Assembly (NCBI GenBank): GCA_003342815.1
Contig: PTEX01000412.1
Span: forward strand, 245,543 to 309,542
DNA from: Eudromia elegans
Taxonomy: Eukaryota; Chordata; Aves; Tinamiformes; Tinamidae
DNA length: 64,000 nt
Direction: 5' to 3'
The notes below the pieces were generated by a model. It was not told the DNA's origin and did not search any database. It saw nothing but the letters and a program-made list of their open reading frames with translations. Below, in pieces: positions 1-15,309 of this stretch. Position numbers and translations under genes: made by a program. Each line of letters opens with the position of its first letter. Positions within the stretch are counted from its first letter, which is position 1.

Positions 1-2113
1 CGTAAGTCCATAGTCCTTGATCTTGTATTTGGTCTCTAGGTTCCCCGAAGCTTTACCAGTATCTGTGTTGGAAGACCCAGTTGCCGTAAATTCCTGCCAA
101 AAGCAAGACGTGAGAAACAAAACAACAGGAAGAAGAACAAGAAAAAGCAGTTTGATGTATGTTTTTCTACTCCAAAACAAAAATTATCGCTATGACATTT
201 AGCAACTCCCTCTGTGTCTTCCCCTGGCTCCCTACACACATAAGGACAGTTACTCACTTAGGAGACAAACCTCTGATATCCTTTGGTTTTCTCACAAATT
301 CCTCTAATTCCCTAACTCCTCTTGACATCCTCACTTAGAACATTTGTATACATTGATGTAATACATTGAATATGCTTCAAAATCTTTTAAAATTACAATG
401 GTTTTGTCTAAGTACACAGGGGAAAAAAGTCCATCAAAAGAGAGGAAAGCAAGAAAAATCCACCCCCCACCAAAATCTTACCAGCTGGATAAATATCCAA
501 CATGAAAGTTGCATGGAAAAGGAAAAGCACATTTTAGTACTTAAGAATACGGTTCTGCATAGTTTGTTACACTCAGAAGACATTGTAGAGAGACATCACC
601 ATTTTATTTCAGAATCAAAAATTCCTGCCAGGAAAACTCTGCATATTCCGAGATGCCAGTAACTGATTTCAGTCACAATAAAGAGACCACAGTTCCTCGT
701 GCCCACGTGTGCCCACTACATAATGCGAATAATCCGTCAAACCCCCAGTTCGGACAGTGTACAATAATGCAGCTCTTCACTAGAGGAATGACTCGAGGCG
801 TTTATGCAACAGGAAGGCCAGAGAAGGAGGGAGCTCAAGCAAAAACGGTTGAGAGACGCTGAAAGGAACTGAAACTCACACCAGAATAAGCCTCTCTAGT
901 ATAAAACACATTTCCATCATTACAGACAGAGCCACAAAATCCCTTCCTGGCTTTGCCAATTTTCCTGTGAAACCCTTGGACGTTAAGTTCTGTTTCTCCA
1001 TGAGTATTACAGGGATTATAATAATAGTTTGCTAAGGGTTATAAAACTTAAATAATGCTTACAAGATGCTACGTAAAAGGTACTTCAGGAATACTATTCA
1101 TTTCTAATCAAGTCTTGCATTGTAAGCATGGAGGAGAAGCCTGAAAATGATGTTAAGTCAAGTCTGCCTCCTCATCTCTTGGATAAAAAGTCAGTTTGGA
1201 GTCAAAAGCCTATAAATGTGGTAATAAAATGGCAGGGGAACTTGACTACATTCAAAAGCAGGAGAGGGAGCCATTTAGGGTGAGGAAACTCTTCTGTTTG
1301 GGGATGTGGCAACAGGAATTCTTGCACACCACGTTACGCATCGCTGTGCAAACACATCTGGTCGTAAAAGGAGAACCAAAAAGGGTAAAGCAAGGGCTCC
1401 TCGCTAGTTATTCCTGCCATTTCAGGAGCCTGTCCCCTGGGGTCTTGCAGTCCCTCCCCAAAAATCCCATCCCTGAAAATACAGACTTACCACTCCACTG
1501 GAAGACTTGGTCTTCAGCTCTAACTTGACCATTCCAAAGCCTGAAAGAAGAAGAGGACACAACTTCTGGCTTCACCATAACGGTCCAAAGGGATATCACA
1601 AATCCCATCTGGATATCTTTTCTTCTTTAAAGAGATACTGAAATTGTTGCTTATCCTTCTTGAAAGGGTTAGCAAGAACCAGTAATTTTTTAGCACATAA
1701 GGGGCTATTACAGCCATGGCCATGCATAACACGGCCCAGGGGATTTTACCCATGATTTTCCTCATTAATTCCTAGTAAATTTTTAAACAAAGTTGTATTT
1801 TCAGAAGATTCTATAACCATGATTGAGCCTCCCAGTGATAGGAATTGTGGTGCTTCTTCATAACTCATGTCCGTATTTGCCACACATTGCTGTGACAGTC
1901 TCAGAACGGCAGCAAAGGTGCATCATTTATATATAAATATCATATATAAAGGTGCATTATTCCCTAAACCAGCCATTCGTGGTGGAAAAAGGAAAGTTTT
2001 CTGCTGCTTTCTCACGAGATTATGAAGCCACAGCCACGTCACTTACCATATCCCTTATTGAACACATCCCTGGCAGATTTCCCCAAGTCACTGTAGGAAG
2101 GTGGGACAGCCAT
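1..2113 (-). CDS. VDAC3: VDAC3, voltage-dependent anion channel 3 (5' part, runs off the left edge)
   Basis: Outer mitochondrial membrane beta-barrel porin that passes metabolites. Three coding exons are visible on the minus strand: 2113-2047 (exon begins at 2118, start codon 2113), 1540-1491 and 93-1, each with consensus splice sites and joining in frame to 70 codons. The N-terminal helix begins [20 protein letters not shown] and the first strands contain GYGFGMVK and [17 protein letters not shown] and [11 protein letters not shown] fit VDAC3 better than VDAC1 or VDAC2, and lying next to POLB is the VDAC3 position in mammals. A non-coding first exon ends at 3555 in a CpG island. Oddly, cysteines 2, 8, 36 and 65 of mammalian VDAC3 are replaced here by Ala, Ser, Ser and Lys. 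The remaining ~210 codons lie outside the window. VDAC1 or VDAC2 is the alternative, less likely. Confidence 0.9.
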
Positions 2114-3339
2114 TGGATCTGAAACACGTCGCAAGTCGTAAGAAACTAGATTTAAGAGCAGCGTCAAACCCAAACCGTATCCCAAGCGTTTATAAGCAAA
2201 GACATGCCAGGATAACCCCCCGCTGCTACGGCTGGTTCACGCACAGGGAAGGAACAGTCATCACGCACGATGCTTCTGCTTGGTTTGCACAGGAATTGCC
2301 GCTTCATCCTTCCTACGGCTGCCATCGGACACCCCTGACCCCGCCCTGTTATTATATCAGGGCAAAAAATGCCCTGATAAAATAACAACGCAAGAAAAAA
2401 AACAGCTAAAACCTCTAAAATAATTCTCCCCAGTTTTATCTGCCTCCCCCTCATTTCTACTCTATTGTGCTGGTTTTACTCTCTATTTCTTTTTAATATC
2501 CCCCTATTTCCTGTTGATGGAGTTGATTTTGAAGCCGTCTTTCAGCAAAGATCTCACTGTTCTTGCTTGCCAAGAACCGTGGCACCTTCTGGCGTTGCTT
2601 TCCAGAAAACCACATTAATCGAAGCCCAAATAGTTTTGCAAAGGGGGCAAATCCACCGACTGACGATTTGATAACTAACCTGTGCTATCTATGTATTTAT
2701 CTATATATACCTGTGGGTTTAGAGGAGCTAAAACACGTGGCCATCGCTGCAGATTCCTTATCTGAAAATTAGGGCATGAACCGGGTCTTTCACAATCTGA
2801 ATATGTAAAAAAAAAAAAAAAAAAAAGGCCCTTTTACCTGTCAGAGATGGAATTAAAGTAAAAATTGGCGAACTATTTATGATTAAGCACATACAGAATA
2901 CATCCTTTTACAGCAGCTTAGTCTGAGCCATTACAGCTTCGGGCTGTGCTCCAAACCACATCATCTATTTTCAGTTTTCCTTAGGAATATTCTTTTAAAA
3001 AAAAGGCGCTTTCCACCCGGCTCAAGGCGGGTTCCTCAGTCCGAACCTCTCTCCCTTTTGCCAGGCACCCTGTTCTGCTCTCACCTTCCTAAGGCTACGG
3101 AGACATCCCGAGTTATTCCGGTGAATCCACCCACCTTCCCTGCATCCAGGCTGCCTTTTCTGCGCGCCACATGCTCCGACGGAGACACCAAACGCCCCAA
3201 AACGGCTGTTTTATCCTTGTTTCGGCTACAACCAAACCCCGTAACCACTGACACTGCATCTGGGCCACCCGGGCACGGCTGACGGGACGCAACCAGGGGC
3301 TCTAAGTGGTTAAATCAGGCACTAAAAACAATCATTTTT

Positions 3340-3860
3340 TAAACTATTCTTCAAGCGTGACCCCCGCACCCCCCGCCCCTCACAAAAATACAGAGCAATA
3401 CAACGGGGACAGACACACGCACGGAGCGAGGCGCTCCGGGACGAAGCGAGGGGCCCTCGGCCGGTCCCGCCGCCCCCCCACCATGGCGGGCCCGGCCCCG
3501 CGCCCGCCGCCCCCCGCCGCAAGGTGACCCCGAGGCGGCCGCCGCCGCCGCTACCTGCAGGCCGCGCACAGCTCCCGGCGCCGCAGCACGCATGCGCCGA
3601 GCGCGCGCCCCGCGCATGCGCAGCCGCCGCCACCGCCCCGCGCGCGCGCCTCCTCAGCCTGAGGTAAAAGCGGCGTCGCCACCACCGGGGCTGGCCCTGG
3701 TGGCGGAGCCGCCGCTGGTGACGGGTCCCCAAGGCGGGGAGCGCTGCTGGAGGCTGCGACAAGGGGCTGCTCGGTGCCCTGCGGGCTCCCGCCGGCGGGA
3801 AGGCGCCGCGCCGCCGCCTGGGGGAACGGCGCGGCCCCCTGCACCCTGCTGAGCTCTCTG
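3340..3860 (-). promoter_or_regulatory. VDAC3: CpG-island promoter and non-coding exon 1 of VDAC3
   Basis: Very GC-rich block dense in CpG with no TATA box. A donor reading CTGCAG|GTAGC on the minus strand ends exon 1 at 3555. Just upstream are two palindromic NRF1-type sites, CGCATGCGC near 3588-3597 and GCGCATGCGCA at 3612-3622. NRF1 is the classic activator of nuclear genes for mitochondrial proteins, which fits a porin. The exact start site cannot be placed from sequence. Confidence 0.7.
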
Positions 3861-4092
3861 GTATTTACTTCCCTGGCCCTGGAGTGGAGTTGAGACTGGA
3901 AGAGCAGTCCAGGATGCTCCAGCATCGTGTATGCGGCTCTATGGGACTCATCGGTGTGTGCCTGTGCGGCCCCGACATCGCACCTAGACAGGGTAAGCGT
4001 CCCTGAGAGCTTTTACTACTTTTACTACACACCTGCATCCTGTAATTCTCACTTCTGGTTGAAGAAGACACGGAGTGCATCGTTTAAGTGTC
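3861..4092. other. Short VDAC3-POLB intergenic stretch, nothing recognised
   Basis: Between the VDAC3 CpG island and the likely POLB poly(A) site. No exon, repeat or mobile element is recognisable. In mammals DKK4 lies between POLB and VDAC3; there is no room for it here and no DKK-like cysteine-rich coding sequence. Confidence 0.5.
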
Positions 4093-4870
4093 TTTATTGG
4101 GAGGCTTGGGAAGGCTTCACATGCTACCCCTTCAACATGAGTCACCTCACGCTGCTTCCGTTAAGGGGGAACAAACGTGGGAAATGCATCAAAGCACCCA
4201 CTGGGGAACAGAGATGAAAATAAAGGGCAAAAAGTATCAAAGAAAGATGGACAGTCCTTATATAAGAACAAATAGCACCTTAATAATAAGCCTCACCCAG
4301 ATAAGGGGAAAACCAGATATCGTCAGTCCTCAATTCCAGGCAGGTTAAGCAGTCTGTTAATAATAAAGATACAAACCCTCCTGACAGCAGATCCGACCAT
4401 TATCCTGCCCCAAATGGTTGTAGCGCTTGCAACAGTGAATTTGACTATGTAGAAAAGAGCTTGATACTGAAGTTTGCTCTTTGAGCTTGCAGTTTGGTAA
4501 CACTCTGAGTTGATGTTGAGTTTTCAAAAATGGCCACACGTGCCATGCTCTATAATAAATTAATTAGCTAGTTAATTTCAAGAAGTTAACCCCACAACTG
4601 ATAGCACTACAGCAAATCTAGGAAGAAAGAGCGTGAATCACACACTGCAGGACAGGGGTCACCTTTGCACATGGCCATGATGGAAGGACTTAGAAACAGG
4701 GACAGAAAAACAGCATCAGTTTTTGCTTCATGGGGAGGTTTAAACACAAAGCTGAAGGGAGATAGAGGTAGTAGCAGGAAAGGGCATTACTTTTTAAGAA
4801 ATTCAGGCCAGCCAACCCTAGCAGATGTCTCATTGTGCTGTACATACATTAAATAAGGTACTAAGAGCAG
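4093..4870 (-). terminator. POLB: POLB 3' UTR with poly(A) signal
   Basis: The POLB stop codon is at 4871-4873. Downstream on the minus strand the first clear canonical AATAAA (TTTATT on the plus strand) is at 4093-4098, giving a 3' UTR of about 0.8 kb. The sequence is unique and AT-rich; several plus-strand AATAAA-like strings near 4218-4370 have no upstream gene. Confidence 0.55.
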
Positions 4871-8827
<3,957 letters not shown>

Positions 8828-9000
8828 GGCGGCGACCGCGGCACCGACACCGGTACCGGTACCGGTACGGCGACCGGAGCCCCGCGGCCGCACCCAGCGC
8901 GCGTGCGCAACCCCCCCCCACCCCCGGCGCGCTGATTACGTCAGCGGCGCTGGCCGTGGCCGAGCGCAGCGCGCCTGCGCGGGGCGTTGCCAGAAGCGAC

Positions 9001-9780
9001 GAATGAATATTAACGCCAAAATGGGCATAAAATGGGTTTTTATAAAATGATTTATTATTTTAAAAAAGCCCCGGCGGCGCTAGGGTAGCACATAAAGGGA
9101 AGGCTGCATCGAAAACCTCTTTTTGACGCTGCTCTCGCACACGAAAGCATTTAGAGCAGGTTATAATACTTGTGCGGTTTTGTTTTTTGAAGGGGCTTTG
9201 CTGCCGAGAAGGAACCTGCCGTGAAGGGCACAAGAGCAACCGGTTCCCCTACAAAACGCGCCGGCCCCTCGCGGGAAAGAGGCAGGATCCGAGCAGGAAG
9301 ATGGTGGCAGGTCAGACAGTGCCCCAGGAGGGTCAATTTTGTCCCTTGTTCCTCCCAGGACTCCCCGTTGGCTCCTTAGCTCCCTCAGGTCCTGTTTGCC
9401 TTCAGGTGCTGTGCTCCAAGGCATCCTCCAACCTGAAAGTGCTAGGCCGTTTAGATACATTTGGGATACTGTTTTTCTATTATTATTACATAGTGCAAAC
9501 TTTGGCAGGAAAACCCCAAGGTCCCTGTGTCCCTAAATAAAGTGCCTTTAATGCTAAAAATCACACCTACGGGTCTGAAAGGACCTTGTCCAGGTGAAGA
9601 CTCTTCCCCCGAGTACGTGTAATAGTGGAAACATGGAATTAGCAATATTATAATTGTATGTTAATTACTAACCGGTAAGAGGGATATACTTAGGAAGTTG
9701 CTGGGTGTGTAAATATGGTTTGTGCATAAATAGAGGTAGAGAGACCCTGGAGGGGGTGATTTTTTTTTTTGGGGGGGAAG
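9001..9780. other. POLB upstream spacer, no gene recognised
   Basis: Unique sequence with an isolated plus-strand AATAAA at 9536-9541. That signal could end a short transcript made divergently from the POLB promoter, but no convincing exon structure is visible. Open frames here resemble no family I know. Confidence 0.35.
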
Positions 9781-10560
9781 CAGCTCCCGAATAAACGAGC
9801 CAACATCCCTCTCGACCGCGTGATTCGTGCTCGTTCCGCCCAGAACCGGGGACACCGAGACCCGCCGGGGGTCCCCAAACGGGGGTCCCCGAACGCCAAA
9901 TGCGGCCGCTGCCAGCAGCGAAAGCCACAAAATGGCGGCTGTGGGGACACGGGCGGGGCCTCGGGGGCGGCGTGGGCAGCGCCCAGCCGCACGGCGCTGA
10001 TTGGAGGGGCCGCCTCGGAGTCCTGCGACGATTGGCTGCGAGGAGCGCCGAGGGCGGGGCCTGCCGTGGCGGGCGCACTGAGGCGGCGCGGGCCCTCGCG
10101 CGCGGGGAGCGAGACCCCCATCGCGCCGCCAGGGGGCGGCCCCGCCGCGGCCCGGACGCCTGGGCCCCTTCCCCGCTGGGGAGTTGGGGGGGTTGGTTGC
10201 GTGGTCGGGAGGCTGCCTGGGTCCGCTCCATTTTGGGGGCCTCGGGGGCTCCGACACCCGGTCTCCTCACCCTGGGGAGGCCCTGGGTCCCCCTGCCCTT
10301 TGGAGGGATTTGAGAGCTCAGTCCCCTCCCGTTTTGAGGATTCAGCAGCGTGGACACCTGGATCCCCTCCAGTTTCGGGATGTTCCCAGAGCCCGGGTTC
10401 ACGGCCCGGTGTGCTGGGGGGCGGCTCCCGCCTCAGTTGCCCCTCCCGGCCATGTAGAGACAGGTCACGGGGCACACAGGACGCACGGGTCAGCGGCGCG
10501 AGCAGCCGCTGGCGTCAGCGCCGTGGGGCACGCGGGGCCGCGCACACGGGGACGGACTCT
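9781..10560. promoter_or_regulatory. Unassigned CpG-island promoter between POLB and SLC20A1
   Basis: A separate GC-rich, CpG-dense island about 1 kb from the POLB promoter and 0.8 kb from that of SLC20A1. It carries a YY1-type AAAATGGCGG at 9929-9938 and two ATTGG (inverted CCAAT) boxes at 10000-10004 and 10031-10035, spaced 31 bp. This is the layout of a TATA-less promoter, more easily read for a minus-strand transcript starting near 9.93-9.97 kb. No coding exon could be attached to it. Confidence 0.45.
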
Positions 10561-10774
10561 GTCCCGGATGCGGCTCAGCTGGCCTGGCCCCCCATGCGCC
10601 GCGGCCCGTGACACCCTGCGTGAGATGCAAGGGCAACAAGGGACCCCGGCCGGCCCCGCGCTGCCGCCCTGGCACCCGCGTGCCGCGGTGACCCTGGCCG
10701 GACACTGCCCGCTGAGCCGCGCTTCCTGCCTGGAGCAACAGGAAGTGGCGCTCATCCAAGGATCCAGGGACTGG

Positions 10775-11134
10775 CCCTGATCCAGGGAGCAGGGCCTGAC
10801 AACAGAGGGTCCAAATCCAGACCTTCACGGGGCACCGGGCACCTGCTCGGATCCAGGAACCAGGATCGGGTGCGGATGTGGGCACTAGAGACCAGTCCTG
10901 ACAGGTCACTGGGCAGCCCCTCGGATCCAGGAACCAGGATCGAGTGCGGATGTCGGCACTAGGGACCGGTCCTCACAGGTCACTGGGCAGCCCCTCGGAT
11001 CCTGGAACCGGGATCAGGTGCGGATGTGGGCACTAGGGACCGGTCCTCATGGGTCACGGGGCACCCCCTTGGATCCAGGCACCGGGATCGGGCGCGGATG
11101 TGGGCACTAGGGACCGGTCCTCACGTGGGCGCTG
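10775..11134. repeat. 74-bp tandem repeat (minisatellite)
   Basis: Units starting with GGATCC or GGATC begin at 10849, 10923, 10997 and 11071, exactly 74 bp apart. Each contains the blocks GTGCGGATGTGGGCACTAG and GACCGGTCCTCA with a few substitutions. A more decayed partial unit precedes them from about 10775. The array ends about 150 bp before the SLC20A1 promoter. Confidence 0.9.
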
Positions 11135-11229
11135 GGAAGCAGGAGGGGCCCTGGCCCGGCTATCGGGCACGATGCCCGCTGCGGGCAGAGGCCGCTCCCG
11201 CCGCGCACGTGGTGCCGCTCCCGCCATGG

Positions 11230-11405
11230 CGGGGAAGGGGGCGTGCCCCCATCTGGCCCCGCCCCGGCGCGGCGCCGTGACGCGGCGCCCTATGAAAGGG
11301 CAGCGCGGCGGCAGCGGCGGCGCCAGTCGGCGGCGGGTGGGTCGGCGCTCCCTCCTGCTCCTTATCCGCCTCCTCCTCCTGTTGCTTTCGCCGGGCCGCG
11401 TGTCG
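11230..11405 (+). promoter_or_regulatory. SLC20A1: SLC20A1 promoter and non-coding exon 1
   Basis: CpG-rich block with GC boxes (CCCCGCCCC-like) and a TATGAAA string at 11291. A non-coding exon with pyrimidine-rich tracts ends at the donor GTGTCG|GTGAGC (11405/11406). Exon 2 begins at 11692 after TTCTCCCGCAG and carries the rest of the 5' UTR up to the ATG at 11951. Confidence 0.65.
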
Positions 11406-11439
11406 GTGAGCGCGGAGCCCGCCCGGCAGCGGCGCGCGG

Positions 11440-11590
11440 GAAGGGAAGGGAGGGAGGGAGGGAGGGAGGAAGGAAGGGGAGGTTGGCGCGCGCGGGAAGG
11501 GCGCGCGCCGCGTTTGAACGGGCCGTTGAACCGCCACGGCCGTTAAGCGCTGCGACCGTTAAACCGCCGCGGCCGTTAAGCGCCGCGGCC
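11440..11590 (+). repeat. GGGA-rich tract and repeated CCGTTAA units in SLC20A1 intron 1
   Basis: A (GGGA)n-like purine run covers 11440-11481. It is followed by an imperfect ~33-bp duplication holding four CCGTT boxes at 11523, 11540, 11556 and 11573, most of them followed by AA. On the other strand these read TTAACGG, the MYB-family consensus. Confidence 0.6.
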
Positions 11591-11950
11591 TAGCGGGGCT
11601 CGGCGGGTGGGCCCGCCCGGGCGCCCCTCATGGCGCGGCCGCCTCGGCCTGCGGCGCGGCCCTTGTGCTCAGGCCTCCTCTTCTCCCGCAGGATGAAGAG
11701 CGCGTGGCGTCCCCTTCCCGCACCATGGAGCCCTTCCCAGCCCTGACCTTCCGGAGCCACAGGAACTCTCGAAAAGACCTTTTCATATGCACTGTATAGC
11801 AGGAACTCTGCCTTTTTCCTTCCCCCTCCATCTCCGGCTTATTTAGTTTATTTAATTTTATAACATTATTTATTATAGCCTTTGCATACCTCATATTTTG
11901 TTTACATATCTGAGTTGCGAGTGAATCTGGAAACCACTAAAGGTAGGGCC

Positions 11951-14900
11951 ATGGAGGTGACCGCCATTGCGCCCACAGCCGTGGGCGAGTTGCTGCTGAG
12001 CACCGTCCAGACCGCGATCTCGGCCCCCATGACGAGTTTCCTCTGGATGTTGATCTTGGGCTTCGTCATCGCCTTCATCCTGGCGTTCTCCGTGGGCGCC
12101 AACGACGTGGCCAACTCCTTCGGCACGGCGGTGGGCTCGGGCGTTGTGACGCTGCGGCAGGCCTGCGTCTTGGCAAGCATCTTTGAGACCGTGGGCTCTG
12201 TCCTGCTGGGAGCCAAAGTGAGCGAGACCATCCGCAAGGGGCTCATTGACGTGGAGATGTACAACTCGACCCAGGAGCTCTTAATGGCCGGCTCCATCAG
12301 TGCCATGTTTGGTGAGTAGCTGGGGCACCGTGGTTCTACGCGGTGGCAGCCGCTCTCTTAACCGGGCTCTTTCTTCTCCTTCAGGATCGGCTGTGTGGCA
12401 GCTAGTGGCTTCGTTCTTGAAGCTTCCCATTTCTGGTACCCATTGCATTGTTGGGGCAACAATCGGCTTCTCACTGGTGGCCAAAGGGCAGGAAGGTGTC
12501 AAGTGGTCAGAGCTGCTTAAAATTGGTAAGTCCAACGTTCCGATGGCTTTGGAAGCAGCGTAAGCATGTGAGCGCAACGTCTCCCGCGTCCATACCAGCC
12601 CAGAGCTTCCCCTTGCTGCTGTGGGGTACTAATCATACCTCTTCTCTCCTAGTGTTGTCCTGGTTCATCTCACCCCTCCTTTCTGGCATCATGTCTGCTA
12701 TCCTGTTCTTCCTTGTCCGTAGGCTCATCCTTTGTAAGGTAAGGATGCACTAGCCATGGGCTGTGTGTTCTGGTGGCTTGGGGCTCCCACGTGCTTTCCT
12801 TGTAGGCCTCATCCAGACTTCTCTGGCAGCTGGTGCCTCCTGTGATGCTGCTGGCTCCTCCAGGAGGAGCTGACAGAAAGGGAAAACCCGAAGTGTAGAA
12901 TTTTCCATTAAATGGAGCGTAGGAAATGAGGGGCTTTGACTTTCCCCAGAACATGTGGACTGGTCATCTCCTGCCTGGCCTAAACAGAAGCAGTTAGTGC
13001 TTCCAAGCAGTGAAGCAGTTCAGAAGTGATAAGATCGGAGCTGCTGGCAAGGCTTTTGTCTGACTGTTTAACTGGTGAAAGGCTGGACCTTCTCTCATGC
13101 TGCACATAAAGGCAATTATTGACAGCAAAGGCTTAAAAATGGCAAGGCTGGAACCGTCCCTGGCATTCTGGAAACTCTGTGCTCACCACCAGGAGCAGGC
13201 CGTGTCCCCAAGCTCTTCTGCAGCAGTCGCTGCTAACACTTCTAGGACAGTTTTTACTCTTTTTAAGCCTTCAAAGCAGGAAGGCTGTGAGCACCTTTGC
13301 TGGTGCTGCTAGACACTGTTTGTGGAAGGGTCAGGTAGTCTTGATCTAATGCAAATGATTTGCTTTAGCCTTACTACATAGAAGTGCTGCTTCCTCTGCT
13401 CAGAAACAGAGTTCCTACTGCAGACTGACTCAGCTCACTGCTCGAAAGGGAGCAGGAGCAGTTTTGGGATAGGTCACCCTGAGGGATGAGGCCAAGATAA
13501 CGTGAGGCTTCCCTGCAGGTCACACTGTGTGATTCCTCTTGTCCGGGAAACTGTCAATCCAGGTCTGAGGTGAAGTCAAGACTCCCAAAAGAAAAATATT
13601 CCCTGCTGAAAATGCCAGGCGGCAGCAGCTGCCTCCTGCACAGCCTCTGAGGCTCCAAATGAATCAGAATCTCTCTGGCTGAGCTCGCTTCCACTGTTTG
13701 GAGTGTCAGAAAGCCCGGAGATGGTACTGAGCACCTTAAGTACTTGGCCTGGAGGCAGCAGCTCTAGGTGTTCATGTTCTGGAGTGATGAACCTGCAATG
13801 CACTGATGCTGCTGGCCAGGGATTTTCAGCCAGCTGCCCGGAGGACTGAACTTTGGCATCTCTGTATAATCAGTTTGTTCTGCGCATCTGAGGTTAATGA
13901 CTTAAATTATTTGGGGTCTTGGGTCTGTTTGTGCTTTAAGAAATGTTGAGATCTTATCATTGTTGCTGCTCCCTGGCAGCGTTTTGAAGCGATCTGGCGT
14001 CATTGCTGTCAGGAGTAACCTTGCATAACTGGCCTTTGGGAGCTGTGCTGCCACTTAACGTGTCCCATTGTCAAGCGATTCTGGCACCAAACCCGTGGTT
14101 GCTCCGTCCTGCCCGGCGTTTGGGAACGCTCTGTGTGTTTGTATCAACACTGGGCCCAGAATGCTGGGCAGCGGCTGAGCTTAAGGGCTCCTGCTGCTTG
14201 GGTGAGGGCCTCGGTGTGCAGGTATGTGGCTGAATAAGCTGCTCATGTGAGCAATGGACTTTTATTAGCCAAAGGCATTTGGAAGGAGGTGAAAATACTC
14301 TGACAAATGAATGGTCTGAGGAAAGCAAATCCTGGGCTTTGGAGGAGCTGGGATTCCGCTGGCTCCTGGTGAAGAGGAGCAGAGGAGCGTGCAGGGAGCA
14401 GCCTGCTCGGGTGTGGGGCCTTTGCTCACCGGTCACCTGAGGCTTCCCAGGCTCTTAGTGTGTTTTGAGGCACTTGCTTCTGCCCCAGAGGTGCCCGGGC
14501 AGCACTGAGATGCTCTCCTGGTCTTGTCTCTGCTTTAGTCAGTGGGGTGATCTGTTTCATTCCCTGCTTGGAGAGAGCGCTGGGGGATCTCCAAGGGCAA
14601 CAGCTCTTCTGACCCCTCTGGTGGATTATTTTCTAATATAAGAAATCACAGAGTCACAGGCTGGCTGAGGTTGGAAGGGACCTTTAGGGATCATCTAGTA
14701 CAAGCCCCCTGCACAAGTGGGGATGCCCAGAAATGTAGTGGATAAGCTCTTTGGTGCCTTCTGGGCCTTTCCTAGAGCTACTGCATGGTCCTTAAAACAA
14801 TTTATGGAGAACTGTGGTCTCTGAGGTTGGGATTTTTACAGCTTTGGATGTGTTTTGCAGGCAGATCCTGTTCCCAATGGCTTGCGAGCTTTGCCCGTCT

Positions 14901-15276
14901 TCTATGCCTGTACTGTGGGGATCAACCTCTTCTCCATCATGTATACCGGGGCACCTTGTAAGTAGCTGCCAGAATACCTAAGCCTGAATTGTAAATTTCT
15001 TTGCAAAACCTCCATTAAATGCACGATTTACCCCTTTTTGCTTTACAGGGCTGAAATCTCCTAGAAGGCGGCTGGCCTGTGCCGGTTACAGAAGGCTGCA
15101 GGCTAGCGTGCGCTGAGCTCTAAATCTAGCTAGTTGCCCACCCAAAGAGGCCTGCTCAAACTAAACCCCCCAGCCCTTTCTCCTTAGACCTCACAGGACT
15201 TGCAGTTAATGTGACATCCCCTTCCTTCTCTTAGCTGTGCCAAAACTCAGCTGCTCCCAAAGAGTCTTTGGACTCT

Positions 15277-15309
<33 letters not shown>

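Noticed and set aside
9668-10780. Several 200-280-codon open frames on both strands between POLB and SLC20A1
   Set aside because: GC-rich DNA rarely contains stops; the frames are Pro/Arg/Gly-rich, overlap each other, and resemble nothing known.
11882-11950. Upstream in-frame ATG extending SLC20A1 by 23 residues
   Set aside because: Weak start context and AT-rich 5' UTR-like sequence; the ATG at 11951 has GCCATGG and gives an N-terminus close to the family length.
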